From: an uncultured Burkholderiaceae bacterium
GTDB lineage: Bacteria; Pseudomonadota; Gammaproteobacteria; Burkholderiales; Burkholderiaceae
Assembly (NCBI GenBank): GCA_937871985.1
Contig: CALMPB010000250.1
Location: 1-59,388 of the forward strand
Reading direction: 5' to 3'
Length of the DNA: 59,388 nucleotides
Part shown: positions 17,872 to 26,687 of the stretch, one piece after another
Numbering within the stretch: the first letter of the stretch is position 1
Layout: each line of letters starts with the position of its first letter
Position numbers and translations under genes: made by a program
Notes under the pieces: model-generated
Database searches by the model: none
Seen by the model: only the letters and a program-made list of their open reading frames with translations
Told to the model about the DNA's origin: nothing

Positions 17872-19467
17872 CTAGTGCCGGAAATGCCGGGCGCCGGTGA
17901 AGACCATGGCGATGCCGCGTTCGTTGGCGGCCGCTATGACTTCGTCGTCGCGGATGCTGCCGCCCGGCTGGATGACGCAGGTGGCGCCCGCTTCGGCGAC
18001 CACGTCCAGGCCGTCGCGGAAGGGGAAGAAGGCGTCGGACGCCACCGCCGACCCGGCCAGGCTCAGCCCGGCGTTCTCCGCCTTGATGGAAGCGATGCGC
18101 GCCGAGTCGATGCGGCTCATCTGCCCCGCACCCACGCCGACGGTCATGCCGTTGGCCACGAAGATGATGGCATTGGACTTGACGTACTTGGCGACCTTCC
18201 AGGCGAACATGAGGTCGCGCATTTGCGGTTCAGTGGGCGCTTTTTGGGTGACGACCTTGAAGTCGGCCGGCGCAACCTGGTGGTCGTCCGGGTTCTGCAC
18301 CAGCCATCCGCCGCCAACGCGCTTGATGTCGAAGGCGTTGCGGGCTTCGCCCGGAGGGATTTCGAGCACGCGCACGTTTTTCTTGGCGGTGAAAATGGCC
18401 AGGGCTTCGGGCGAATAGGCCGGAGCCAGCAGGACCTCGACGAACTGTTGCGATGTAATGGCCTGGGCGGTTGCGGCATCGACCGGCCGGTTGAAGGCGA
18501 TGATGCCGCCGAAGGCCGAGGTCGGGTCGGTCTTGAAGGCCTGCTGGTAGGCCAGCAGCGGGGTGTCGCCCACGGCCACGCCGCAGGGGTTGGCGTGCTT
18601 GACGATGACGCAGGCGCAGACATCGAAGCTGCGCGCGCATTCCCAGGCGGCATCGGCGTCGGCGATGTTGTTGTAGGACAGTTCCTTGCCCTGCAATTGC
18701 CGATAGCTGCCCAACTGGCCGGCGCCCAGGGGTTGGTCGACATAGAAGGCCGCGGCCTGGTGCGGGTTTTCGCCATAGCGCAAAGCCTGGTGCTGCTGCA
18801 CTTGCACGGTCAGGGTGCGCGGCCAGGGCGAGCGCTCGGGGGCAACGTCCTGTTTGGGTTCGGCCGTGGCCAGGCTGCTGAGGTAGGCGGCAATGGCGCC
18901 GTCGTAGGCGGCCGTGTGCGCGTAAACCTTGGTGGCCAGTTCCAGGCGCAGGGCGTACGAGGGCTGGCCCAGGGGACCGTCCATATCGGCCAGCACGCGC
19001 GGGTAGTCGGCCGGGTCGATGACGCAGGTGACGCCGCCTTCGGGCGTGCCGTGGTTCTTGGCGGCGGCGCGCAACATGGCCGGCCCGCCGATATCGATGT
19101 TTTCGATGGCATCGGCGAATGTGCAACCGGGCTTGGCAACGGTTTCGCGGAACGGGTACAGATTGACCACCAGCAAATCGATGGGTTCGATGGCTTGTTC
19201 TTTCAGCGTGGCCAGATGCTCGGCGTTGTCGCGGCGGGCCAGCAGGCCGCCGTGGATGCGCGGGTGCAGGGTCTTGACGCGGCCATCCAGGATTTCGGGC
19301 GAACCGGTGTGTTCGGCGACTTCGGTGACGGACAGGCCGGCCTGGGCCAGCAGCTTGGCTGTGCCTCCGGTGGACAACAGGCGTACGCCGCGCTGGGCGA
19401 GTGCCTGGGCAAATTCGACAATACCGGTTTTATCCGAAACCGAAAGCAAAGCGGTGTGGGTTTTCAT
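17872..19467 (-). CDS. purH: Bifunctional AICAR transformylase/IMP cyclohydrolase PurH
   Basis: A 531-residue enzyme for the last two steps of IMP synthesis. The N-terminal MGS-like cyclohydrolase domain covers about 1-200 ('[18 protein letters not shown]', '[11 protein letters not shown]'). The C-terminal formyltransferase domain carries the catalytic 'KHANPCGVA' motif, '[10 protein letters not shown]' and the ending '[12 protein letters not shown]'. Full length. It sits between fis (upstream) and ruvC (downstream) on the minus strand, a recognised betaproteobacterial neighbourhood. Confidence 0.98.
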   Translation of the reverse strand: MKTHTALLSVSDKTGIVEFAQALAQRGVRLLSTGGTAKLLAQAGLSVTEVAEHTGSPEILDGRVKTLHPRIHGGLLARRDNAEHLATLKEQAIEPIDLLVVNLYPFRETVAKPGCTFADAIENIDIGGPAMLRAAAKNHGTPEGGVTCVIDPADYPRVLADMDGPLGQPSYALRLELATKVYAHTAAYDGAIAAYLSSLATAEPKQDVAPERSPWPRTLTVQVQQHQALRYGENPHQAAAFYVDQPLGAGQLGSYRQLQGKELSYNNIADADAAWECARSFDVCACVIVKHANPCGVAVGDTPLLAYQQAFKTDPTSAFGGIIAFNRPVDAATAQAITSQQFVEVLLAPAYSPEALAIFTAKKNVRVLEIPPGEARNAFDIKRVGGGWLVQNPDDHQVAPADFKVVTQKAPTEPQMRDLMFAWKVAKYVKSNAIIFVANGMTVGVGAGQMSRIDSARIASIKAENAGLSLAGSAVASDAFFPFRDGLDVVAEAGATCVIQPGGSIRDDEVIAAANERGIAMVFTGARHFRH

Positions 19468-19493
19468 GTTGTGGTGCGAAGATAGGGAGGGAA

Positions 19494-19733
19494 TTAGGGT
19501 TGGATGTTGTGGGCCTGGAGCTTCTTGCGCAGGGTGCTGCGGGTGATGCCCAGCATTTCTGCGGCCTTGGACTGGTTGCCCTTGGCTTTTTCCAGGGCGA
19601 CTTCCAGCACGGGGCGCTCGACGCAGTGGACGACCATGGACAGGATGTCGTGCGGCTGCGAGTCGCCCAGGTCGTTGAAATAGCGCTCAAGGTTGTCGCG
19701 TACGGACTGTTCCAGAAGGTTGGTATTGCTCAT
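19494..19733 (-). CDS. fis: DNA-binding protein Fis
   Basis: A 79-residue nucleoid protein. The C-terminal helix-turn-helix ('[20 protein letters not shown]') is characteristic. The N-terminal half is shorter than in enterobacterial Fis (98 residues), which is normal for betaproteobacteria. Fis bends DNA and regulates rRNA and other promoters. Only the ATG at 19733 gives a sensible N-terminus; sequence further upstream in the frame overlaps dusB and is not Fis-like. dusB lies 37 bp upstream on the same strand, the conserved dusB-fis operon. Confidence 0.96.
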   Translation of the reverse strand: MSNTNLLEQSVRDNLERYFNDLGDSQPHDILSMVVHCVERPVLEVALEKAKGNQSKAAEMLGITRSTLRKKLQAHNIQP

Positions 19734-19770
19734 AGTGATTATTTGATGGTTTTTTTTGATGCGCGGATAT

Positions 19771-20790
19771 TCAGGCTGCCAGTGTTTGCGCCGCCGGGGG
19801 ACAGACCGGCGTCGATGGCGCGTGGCGGTCGAACCACTGCTCGAGGGCATGTGTTTGATCCGCTGTGCTGGTTGTTGTGTTGATGCAGTCCATAAGTGTT
19901 TTATTGTCGGGCAGACCACCCAAGTACCAGCCAATGTGCTTGCGCGCGGATCGTACACCGGTAAATTCACCGTAGAAACGATAGTGATCTTCCAGGTGCT
20001 CGAGCAGGTGCGCGCGCAACTCGCCATAGGTGGGCGGCGCCATATGCGTACCTGTTTCAAGGAAATGGGCGATCTCGCGGAATATCCAGGGGCGTCCCTG
20101 CGCGGCCCGGCCGATCATGACGGCATCGGCCCCCGTGTACTTTAATACGTATTGCGCCTTTGCGGGGCTATCGATATCCCCATTGGCGATCACCGGTATG
20201 CCGACGGCCCGCTTGACCTCTTTGATCGTATTGTATTCGGCTTTGCCCTGGTACAGGTCGGCGCGGGTGCGCCCGTGCAGGGTCAGGGCGGCGATGCCGA
20301 GGCTTTCAGCCAAGGTGGCGATGCGGACGGCGTTGCGCGATTGCGCGTCCCAGCCCGTGCGGGTCTTGAGGGTGACGGGAACGTCATAGGGGCGGCACGC
20401 CTGCACCACGCTTGCCAGGATTTTTACGATCTTGTCCTCGTCGCGCAGCAGTGCCGAGCCCGATGCGACATTGCACACTTTTTTTACCGGGCAGCCCATA
20501 TTGATGTCGATGATGCGGGCGCCCTTTTTGATGTTGAAGACGGCGGCCTCGGCCATCATGTCCGGGTCGGCGCCGGCGATCTGCACGGCGATGGGGTCGA
20601 TTTCGCCCGAATGGTCGAGCCGGCGCGAGGTCTTGACGCTATTCCATAGCTGGGGGTTGCTGGCGGCCATTTCCGAGACCGCGTAGCCCGCGCCCAGGCG
20701 CCTGCATAACTGCCGGTACGGGCGGTCGGTCACCCCGGCCATGGGGGCGACGAAGACGGGATTGGGGAGTAGCCAGGAACCGATGCGCAT
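19771..20790 (-). CDS. dusB: tRNA-dihydrouridine synthase B
   Basis: A 339-residue FMN-dependent enzyme reducing uridine to dihydrouridine in the tRNA D-loop. Seen: N-terminal 'NPVFVAPMAGVTDRPYR', the active-site Cys region 'IDINMGCPVKKV', 'VTLKTRTGW', 'LTLHGRTRADLYQG' and the phosphate-binding 'VIANGDIDSP' plus 'GADAVMIGRAAQGRPW'. I use the ATG at 20790; a TTG codon directly precedes it. It is first in the operon with fis. The gene is complete, ending with an Ala-rich tail. Confidence 0.97.
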   Translation of the reverse strand: MRIGSWLLPNPVFVAPMAGVTDRPYRQLCRRLGAGYAVSEMAASNPQLWNSVKTSRRLDHSGEIDPIAVQIAGADPDMMAEAAVFNIKKGARIIDINMGCPVKKVCNVASGSALLRDEDKIVKILASVVQACRPYDVPVTLKTRTGWDAQSRNAVRIATLAESLGIAALTLHGRTRADLYQGKAEYNTIKEVKRAVGIPVIANGDIDSPAKAQYVLKYTGADAVMIGRAAQGRPWIFREIAHFLETGTHMAPPTYGELRAHLLEHLEDHYRFYGEFTGVRSARKHIGWYLGGLPDNKTLMDCINTTTSTADQTHALEQWFDRHAPSTPVCPPAAQTLAA

Positions 20791-20850
20791 CAAACGATTT
20801 TAACCGCCTGGGAAAAGTTGTGTCGTCCCCGCCGCGCAGCGGCGTGGCGT

Positions 20851-20938
20851 GGGGGCCATTTTTGCCGCCGGGCCGTCCCAAGGCAAAAAGCGCCCCCTCG
20901 GGGGGCAGCAAGCCGCGCTAGCGGCGCAGCGTGGGGGC
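20851..20938 (-). repeat. Dispersed ~85-bp intergenic repeat, copy 1, with a terminator hairpin
   Basis: Read on the minus strand this matches copy 2 at 35695-35780 over most of its length (shared blocks 'GCCCCCACGCTGCGCCGCT', 'CGGCTTGCTGCCCCC', 'GGGGGCGCTTTTTGCCTTGG'). It starts 4 bp after the ubiH stop. Its core hairpin GCCCCC / GGGGGC (20892-20897 / 20901-20906) with a following T5 on the minus strand (20885-20889) makes an intrinsic terminator for the ubiH-family gene. Confidence 0.85.
20884..20906 (-). terminator. Intrinsic terminator of the ubiH-family gene inside repeat copy 1
   Basis: Six-base GC stem with a 3-base loop, followed after 2 bases by five T on the minus strand. It lies 37 bp past the stop codon. 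Confidence 0.75.
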
Positions 20939-20942
20939 TCCC

Positions 20943-22115
20943 CTACACGCGTAGTCCTTGCAAAAGGTGGCGGGCCAAAGGCTTGCGTAGCGCCGGCAGC
21001 AGATCCAGGGCCAGCAGGCTGGCTCCGCTGGCATGCTCGACCAGCGGGTTGCGGGTGGAAAAAATGCGAGGAAGGAAGTCGGTGACGCCGGCGGTCAGCC
21101 AGCGGTCTTGCCGGCGGCGCCGGGCGAAGCCTTCCAGCACCGGCCGGGGATCTTGCCGGGGCTGGCATAGCCACGGAGCCAGGGCCTGGGACAATTGAAC
21201 GGCGTCGCGCAGCCCGAGGTTCAGCCCTTGTCCGGCAACGGGATGCAGGGTTTGCGCGGCATTGCCGATGGCGATGGTGCAGGCGTTGACCAGCAGCGGC
21301 CCCGCATGCAGCGAGAGCGGAAAGATATGACGCAGGCCCAGGCAGGCAAGGGCGCCCAGCCGATCGCCGAACGTGGCGGTGAGCGCCGCGCTGAATCCAG
21401 CATCGTCCAGGCGGCGCAAGGCCTCGGCATGCTCCGGCGCGCTGCACCAGACCACGCCGTACAGATCGCCGCCCTGCGGGTGCGGCAGCAGGGCCAGCGG
21501 CCCTTGGTCGGTGAAGCGCTCGTAGGCCCAGCGCGCCCTGGGCTGGCTGGCGCGTACCGTGGCAAGGACGGCATGCTGGTTGTATTCCCGCCGCAGTCCG
21601 TCGGGCTGATGGCCGTCGGCCTGCACCGCCAGCGCGCTGACAATGTCCCGTCCCGCGGCGTTCAGATGGGCTTGCCTGGCGGCAAGGGTTCGCACATACG
21701 GCGCTTCGATCATCGTGATGCCGCTGGCGGCGAGCGCGTTATGCAATACGGCCACAAGGTCGGGGTAAGCGACAACGCTGCCCAGGCGGGGCACGCCCAT
21801 CTCGTCGTGGCGGATGAGCGTGCGGCCAAGGCGGCCGCGCTGCGAGACGTGCACGGTTTCGATGCTGGCCGCTTTTTGCGGCCAGGCGTTCAACTGCTCC
21901 AGCAGCACGCGGCTGCCGTGGTTCAGCGCCAGGGAACGTGGGTCGGGCGCGTTGCTGGGCAGCGGGAGGTCGCCGGCTTCGGCGGCGTCGTGGAAGCGCT
22001 TGCCGACAAGCGCGATTCGCCGGGGGTCGGGGGCATGGCGCGCCAGCAGCAGGGCCAGGGTGCTGCCCACAGGGCCGGCCCCGGTTATGGCGATATCGAA
22101 TTCTGGATTATCCAT
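20943..22115 (-). CDS. UbiH/UbiF/COQ6-family FAD-dependent hydroxylase
   Basis: A 390-residue flavoprotein monooxygenase. Seen: the N-terminal dinucleotide fold 'ITGAGPVGSTLALLLAR' and the C-terminal FAD motif 'GNAAQTLHPVAGQGLNLG' with the family's 'LGLRDA'. Members hydroxylate the ring of ubiquinone precursors. By position and length it is most likely UbiH (2-octaprenyl-6-methoxyphenol hydroxylase), but UbiF/UbiI-type specificity cannot be excluded. It is transcribed away from the TM2-like gene, with a 7-bp-arm palindrome in the shared upstream region, and ends at the terminator-like repeat. Confidence 0.85.
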   Translation of the reverse strand: MDNPEFDIAITGAGPVGSTLALLLARHAPDPRRIALVGKRFHDAAEAGDLPLPSNAPDPRSLALNHGSRVLLEQLNAWPQKAASIETVHVSQRGRLGRTLIRHDEMGVPRLGSVVAYPDLVAVLHNALAASGITMIEAPYVRTLAARQAHLNAAGRDIVSALAVQADGHQPDGLRREYNQHAVLATVRASQPRARWAYERFTDQGPLALLPHPQGGDLYGVVWCSAPEHAEALRRLDDAGFSAALTATFGDRLGALACLGLRHIFPLSLHAGPLLVNACTIAIGNAAQTLHPVAGQGLNLGLRDAVQLSQALAPWLCQPRQDPRPVLEGFARRRRQDRWLTAGVTDFLPRIFSTRNPLVEHASGASLLALDLLPALRKPLARHLLQGLRV

Positions 22116-22131
22116 GGATTGTCCCGCTCAA

Positions 22132-22152
22132 CTACAATGCTTGCAATTGTAG
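22132..22152. promoter_or_regulatory. Palindrome between the divergent ubiH-family and TM2-like genes
   Basis: CTACAAT (22132-22138) and ATTGTAG (22146-22152) form perfect 7-bp arms around a 7-base centre, 17 bp upstream of the ubiH-family start. The inner TACAAT resembles a -10 box on either strand, so this may be an operator or a promoter pair. Confidence 0.4.
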
Positions 22153-22248
22153 GTTTTTTGGCGCGGCGCGACAGGCGCGGACGGCCTTGCCGTCGCTCCG
22201 CTGCCCGGTTTTTCACGATTGCGGCATTTCTTCATAGAAGCATTCCTC

Positions 22249-22752
22249 ATGAACTCTACCGATATTTCGTCGAGCGCGGCCCTGGGCGCCGCGGTAGCCA
22301 CGCAGACCGGACCAGAGCCGCTGACCGGCGAGCCGGCCCCGCACCGGAGCAAGTTTGCCGTGGCCGTACTGGCGGCGCTGCTGGGCGTGGTGGGCGGCCA
22401 TTGGTGGTATCTGGGACGCCGCTGGGCCTGGCTGGTCACGGCGGTGTCCTGCGTGCTCATTGTCCTGGCGGCGCGTGCGCCGGTGTGGTGGGACAGCCCG
22501 CCGTTTCTGCTGCTTTTCATTCCCCTCACCGAGGGCTTCGTCGAGTCGCTGATTTTTTCCCTCAAGCCGGACGAGAAGTTCGACGCCCGCTACAACCCCG
22601 GATCGGGGCGGCGCACGGCAACGCGCTGGGGGCCTGTTGTGGTCGCCATCCTGGTAACGCTGGTGGGCTCGGCCATCGTCATCTTCGGTATTTCCCTGAC
22701 GATCATGCATGTATACATAGCCATGGGCTGGCTGGACGGCCTTAATCTATAG
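22249..22752 (+). CDS. Small membrane protein with TM2-like domain
   Basis: A 167-residue inner-membrane protein. A cytoplasmic-looking N-terminal tail of about 38 residues precedes a TM2-type hairpin: 'FAVAVLAALLGVVGG' followed by 'WWYLGRRWAWL', reminiscent of the 'LGxxGxHxFYLG' TM2 signature. A second pair of hydrophobic segments lies further on ('PPFLLLFIPL', 'VVVAILVTLVGSAIVIFG'). I use the ATG at 22249 rather than the upstream in-frame TTG, since it has an AGAAG-type RBS. Function unknown. The adjacent CtaG-type gene is on the same strand but 121 bp away. Confidence 0.65.
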   Translation: MNSTDISSSAALGAAVATQTGPEPLTGEPAPHRSKFAVAVLAALLGVVGGHWWYLGRRWAWLVTAVSCVLIVLAARAPVWWDSPPFLLLFIPLTEGFVESLIFSLKPDEKFDARYNPGSGRRTATRWGPVVVAILVTLVGSAIVIFGISLTIMHVYIAMGWLDGLNL

Positions 22753-22873
22753 GTTTCCGCGGCCCTTTCACCGGGACGAAGGCCTTTTGGGCGCCCGGAT
22801 CCGGTGCGTAGGCGGCGATGCTCAGGCTATTGCTTTAAACTAGCGGCAATCTGCTTTTTCTGGATTCGTATCA

Positions 22874-23737
22874 ATGGATTTGATCGGCTGGCTAACACCC
22901 TGGGAGTTTTCTCCATCCTTGGTGTTGATGTTTGTCGTGGCCGCCGCGCTGTTCGTGCGTGGCACCCGGGTGCATCGCGTCGGCGTCGCGCGCCAAGCGC
23001 TGTTCTGGACGGGATTCGTGTTTTTATACCTGTCCCTGCATACCCGCGTCGACTATTACGCCGAGCGCCTTTTCTTCGCCCACCGCATCCAGCACCTGGT
23101 TCTGCATCATCTGGGGCCGTTGCTTGTCATGGGCGCTTACTCGGGGCAGGTGCTGCGCGCCGGGCTGCCGGTTGCGGCAAGGCGCTGGCTGCATCGTTTT
23201 TGCGGCAGCCCCGCCGGCCGCCTGGTGGTCGGCGTGCTTACCAACAAGCTGCTGGTGCCTTTCCTGTTCGTGTTTCTGGTGCTGGTGTGGCTCATTCCCA
23301 GCGTGCAGTTCTATTCCATGCTCGACTGGCGTCTGTACCGCTTGATGAACTGGTCGGTGGTGATCAGCGGGTTCATGTACTGGAACCTCATCCTCGACCG
23401 CCGTCCCAGTCCCCCCGCCGTCATGTCGCCGGGGGCGCGGATCATCTCGCCGGTCATCACCATGGTGCCGCAAATGGTGGTGGGGGCCATCATCACGTTC
23501 ACCGAGCACGACCTCTACCCAGTCTTCGATCTGTGCGGCCGGGCCATACCCGGCATGGCGGCGGTCACCGACCAGTCCATAGGCGGCCTGACCATGTGGG
23601 TGCTGGCCGGCTTCATCGAAGTATTCGGCCTGCTGTTCGCGCTAGCGACACTGATGCGCTTGTCCAGCAAGGGGCGCCTGCCCCAGAAAACCCTGCGCGC
23701 CCAGGCCAAGGGCCAGGCCGCCGCGGCGGGAGCCTAG
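22874..23737 (+). CDS. CtaG (caa3)-type cytochrome c oxidase assembly protein
   Basis: A 287-residue integral membrane protein with about seven hydrophobic segments and the histidine pattern of the caa3-CtaG family: 'HRIQHLVLHHLGPLLVMG' and 'FTEHDLYPVFD'. Members assist copper-oxidase assembly; this family is distinct from the Cox11-type protein also called CtaG. The N-terminus 'MDLIGWLTPWEFSP' is typical. The next gene begins 2 bp after its stop, so the pair is likely co-transcribed. No terminal oxidase genes are nearby apart from the divergent CydAB-like pair 15 kb away. Confidence 0.82.
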   Translation: MDLIGWLTPWEFSPSLVLMFVVAAALFVRGTRVHRVGVARQALFWTGFVFLYLSLHTRVDYYAERLFFAHRIQHLVLHHLGPLLVMGAYSGQVLRAGLPVAARRWLHRFCGSPAGRLVVGVLTNKLLVPFLFVFLVLVWLIPSVQFYSMLDWRLYRLMNWSVVISGFMYWNLILDRRPSPPAVMSPGARIISPVITMVPQMVVGAIITFTEHDLYPVFDLCGRAIPGMAAVTDQSIGGLTMWVLAGFIEVFGLLFALATLMRLSSKGRLPQKTLRAQAKGQAAAAGA

Positions 23738-23739
23738 CT

Positions 23740-25248
23740 GTGGCCCCCCGCGTCGAGCGTCGAATCGCGTGGATGCCGGTAGCCGCGCTGCGCGCTACGC
23801 TGGCGGCGATGGCGTTCGGGCTGGGTGCGGCCCATGCTCAGCCCATGGGCATTCCCAGCATGGGAGCGGCATCCGGGGCCGAGCTTTCTCCGTCGCTCGA
23901 GCACACACTGGGCGAAGCCATCATGGAGCAGGGCAGGCGCGACCCCACCTACATCAGCGACCCTGACGTCAATCAATACCTTACCGCGCTGGGCCGCAAG
24001 CTGGCGGCGGCCGCGCCCGCGCCGGGGCCGTCGCAGCCCATTACCGTCTTTGCCGTGCGCGATCCGCAAATCAACGCCTTCGCCATGCCGGGCGGGTATA
24101 TCGGCGTCAACAGCGGCCTGGTGGTGTCGTCCAAGGACGAATCCGAACTGGCTTCGGTGGTGGCGCACGAAATCGGGCATATCCTGCAGCGCCATATTGC
24201 GCGCGGCATGACGCAGCAGTCGCAAACGGGCCACATCATGATCGCCTCGGTGGCGGCGGCCTTGCTGGCCGCGCTGGCCGGCAGCGGCGATCTGGCCATG
24301 GGGGTGGCGGCGTTCGGCCAGGCGGCCGCCGTCGACCGGCAATTGGGTTTTTCCAGGCAGGCCGAGCAGGAAGCCGACCGTGTCGGGTTCGACATGCTGC
24401 GCAAGGCGGGCTTCGATCCCAACGGCATGGCCGAAATGTTCAGCCAGTTGATGAATGCTTCGCGGCTCAATGAAGGGGCGGGCGGCGGTTCTTTCGCCAG
24501 CACCCATCCCTTGTCCATACAGCGCCTGTCGGATATCCAGAATCGAATCCGGGAACTTCCCCCGATCCATCATCACGACAGCGATTCCTATTGGTATGTG
24601 CGCGCCAAGCTGCGCGCGCTGCAGGCGCGCGACCCGGGCCTGCAGCGCAGCATGGCCGGTTTCTTCAAGCAGGAGATCCGCGATGGCTCGGCGGTCGCCC
24701 GATCGGCCGCCTGGTATGGCCAGGCCTATGCCGCCTGGGCCGACAAGGATTGGGCGACGGCCCAATCGGCCCTGGACAATGCTCGCAAGGACGGCATCAA
24801 TTCTCCCGAAATTTCCAGCCTCGATGTTTTGCTGCAGATCGACCGGGGCCAGGCGGGTTCGGCTTACGACGAGGCCCGCAAGGCCTGGGCGCGCTGGCCC
24901 GGAAACCAGGGCGTGGCGCTTGCCATGGTCGAGGCCATGCACAAGACCGGCCACGACAAAGAGGCCGTGCCGTTCATCAAGGCGCGCGCCGCGCAATGGC
25001 CCGACCAGCCGCGCTTCAATCAGTTGCTGGCGCAAAGCTATGAAAAGCTGGGCCAGCAGGTCGAGGCGCGCCGCGCCATGGCCGATTATTACGTGCAGGT
25101 CGGCGCCCTGCCCACCGCCGTCGAACTGCTGACGCAAGCCAGATCGATGAGCAAAGACTTCTACACGCAGTCCGAACTGGATGTGCAGATTCGCACACTC
25201 AAGCAAAAACTGAAGTCCAACCGCGAGTTGCTTGAACGATTCAAGTAA
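23740..25248 (+). CDS. Periplasmic M48 metallopeptidase with TPR repeats (BepA/YfgC-like)
   Basis: A 502-residue exported zinc protease. I choose the GTG at 23740: it has a GGAG RBS 7 bases upstream and gives a proper signal peptide (basic start, hydrophobic core, 'GAAHAQ' cleavage). The ATG at 23773 lacks an RBS. The M48 domain shows 'VVAHEIGHILQRHIARG' (zinc ligands HExxH) and downstream 'FSRQAEQEADRVGFD' with the third ligand Glu. The C-terminal half (about 290-500) is helical TPR-like ('AAWYGQAYAAWADKDWATAQ'). BepA assists LptD and BAM folding and degrades misfolded outer-membrane proteins. Last core gene before the accessory block. Confidence 0.88.
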   Translation: MAPRVERRIAWMPVAALRATLAAMAFGLGAAHAQPMGIPSMGAASGAELSPSLEHTLGEAIMEQGRRDPTYISDPDVNQYLTALGRKLAAAAPAPGPSQPITVFAVRDPQINAFAMPGGYIGVNSGLVVSSKDESELASVVAHEIGHILQRHIARGMTQQSQTGHIMIASVAAALLAALAGSGDLAMGVAAFGQAAAVDRQLGFSRQAEQEADRVGFDMLRKAGFDPNGMAEMFSQLMNASRLNEGAGGGSFASTHPLSIQRLSDIQNRIRELPPIHHHDSDSYWYVRAKLRALQARDPGLQRSMAGFFKQEIRDGSAVARSAAWYGQAYAAWADKDWATAQSALDNARKDGINSPEISSLDVLLQIDRGQAGSAYDEARKAWARWPGNQGVALAMVEAMHKTGHDKEAVPFIKARAAQWPDQPRFNQLLAQSYEKLGQQVEARRAMADYYVQVGALPTAVELLTQARSMSKDFYTQSELDVQIRTLKQKLKSNRELLERFK

Positions 25249-25378
25249 ATGGGCAATGCGACGCATGAACATTGTTGGACACCCACAGCCCGCAAGCATA
25301 GGTCTCTTATGAACGCAACTCCGATGTATTTGGCTATCGCCCGCCTACGGCCTCACCGGAGCGAATTGGCGAGAACCG

Positions 25379-26155
25379 ATGAATAAGACACAAGCCAATG
25401 CCGAGCGAATAGGTCTGGGCACCAATCTGCATCTGTCGCGATATCGCGTCATTGAAGCCGTGCTGCGCGAACAGATCGTGTCAGGAGAGTACGGAGCTGG
25501 TGACAAGCTGCCGACAGAGGCGCAATTGTGCAGGATATTCGGTGCCAGTCGACCAACTGTACGTCAGGCGCTCGGAGCCTTGGAAGCGGATGAGCTTATT
25601 TCGAGGGAACACGGGCGCGGAACATTCGTCAAGCCAGTGCGGCGGCGCTCGCCCCCGTCCCGTTTTGAAATATCGTTCGAAGGACTGTTCGAACCCCCCC
25701 AACCGTTGACGATTTCGATTGTCCGCGTGGGATTGCTCCATGGATACGGTATTGTCCATCAAATGATGAACCTTCCTCAAGGTTCTGAACTTTTTTACTT
25801 CGTGCGCATGTACATGCTCGGGAAAACTGCGATTGGCGGATGTAAAGTCCATGTTCCCAGCACCATCCGCGATAAGCTCAGCGAAGAAGATTTGACGACA
25901 CGCCACATACCCGAACTCATGGCCGAACGCGCGGGCAAGACGTTGGCTTCTTGCGAATTTTCAGTGGATTCGACCCTGGCAGAACCCCGCAACGCGGAGA
26001 TAACCGGCGCTCGCACCGGCTCTCCGCTCACCAGCATACGTCGATCGAGTTTCGCAACCGACGGTACCACTATCGAGCACGCTCACCTTTTGTTCCGCCC
26101 CGACGTTTGTCGACTTGTGGGCCATAAGACTTTCATGCCAGAAAAGCGAGCTTGA
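25379..26155 (+). CDS. GntR-family (HutC/UTRA) transcriptional regulator
   Basis: A 258-residue regulator. The N-terminal winged helix has the GntR signature: 'LREQIVSGEYGAGDKLPTE', 'SRPTVRQALGALEAD', 'GRGTFV'. The C-terminal part (about 95-250) fits a UTRA ligand-binding domain of the HutC/FarR branch, which senses small metabolites. It is followed, after 532 bp, by the OCD-ABC-GST operon on the same strand, whose promoter carries a palindrome that this protein could occupy. GC content and codon choice look lower and more relaxed than in the upstream protease gene. Ligand unknown. Confidence 0.88.
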   Translation: MNKTQANAERIGLGTNLHLSRYRVIEAVLREQIVSGEYGAGDKLPTEAQLCRIFGASRPTVRQALGALEADELISREHGRGTFVKPVRRRSPPSRFEISFEGLFEPPQPLTISIVRVGLLHGYGIVHQMMNLPQGSELFYFVRMYMLGKTAIGGCKVHVPSTIRDKLSEEDLTTRHIPELMAERAGKTLASCEFSVDSTLAEPRNAEITGARTGSPLTSIRRSSFATDGTTIEHAHLLFRPDVCRLVGHKTFMPEKRA

Positions 26156-26687
26156 CGCTCACAGTCGATTGGCTGATGCCGACTCGGGATTGTGCAGGTT
26201 TTGGGATGAGGCCTGCCGGTGCTGAGTTGGTTTCATCAAGTGCCAGCTTCGGATCGCCCAGTCGTATGCATCATCTTGTGCTCCAGGTAGGTCGGAAGCC
26301 TGTCTTTTGACTCCTCTCGTTTCAATGCAACGTTTCTTTGCACAAGCAGGGCATGCCTGAATAGTGCCGTGTGGAATCGTTGCTCGCCGCGCACCGGTAT
26401 TGCGCCTTGGTCAGTGCCCGATCCGTCGTAATTCATTACTCGACCCTAGTGAGTCTTGTTGATCAGGGACCAGTGCCGGGCTGCCCATCATAAGTCATGC
26501 CAATCAATACGATATTTGCGCAGCCTTTCCGCCATTAGGCTCATGAAAGCATCGTGTATCTCATGTTGAGCCATGACGCGCAAATGCGAGCGAGACATTC
26601 TTGACTTGTTGTAAATAGGTAAATATCATATTACCAATTAGCGCGTCAAACACTGTAGCCGTGTACGAGAAACGAACGGGAGTGACA
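26156..26687 (+). other. Intergenic region upstream of the OCD-ABC-GST operon
   Basis: 532 bp with no convincing gene. The only sizeable frame (minus strand, 26236-26436) matches nothing I recognise and lacks an RBS. The last 90 bp hold a strong promoter and palindrome for the downstream operon. Confidence 0.6.
26601..26635 (+). promoter_or_regulatory. Sigma-70 promoter with overlapping palindromic operator
   Basis: TTGACT (26601-26606), a 17-bp spacer and TATCAT (26624-26629) form a near-consensus promoter about 60 bp before the OCD-family start. GGTAA (26618-26622) and TTACC (26631-26635), arms of a dyad with an 8-bp spacer, straddle the -10 box, a position suited to repression. The GntR regulator upstream is the obvious candidate ligand sensor. 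Confidence 0.6.

Noticed and set aside
17371..19485. A 704-codon open frame on the plus strand
   Set aside because: Antisense shadow of ruvC and purH, both unmistakable on the minus strand.
26236..26436. 66-codon minus-strand ORF in the gap before the OCD operon
   Set aside because: No RBS, no recognisable similarity, composition like the surrounding non-coding sequence.
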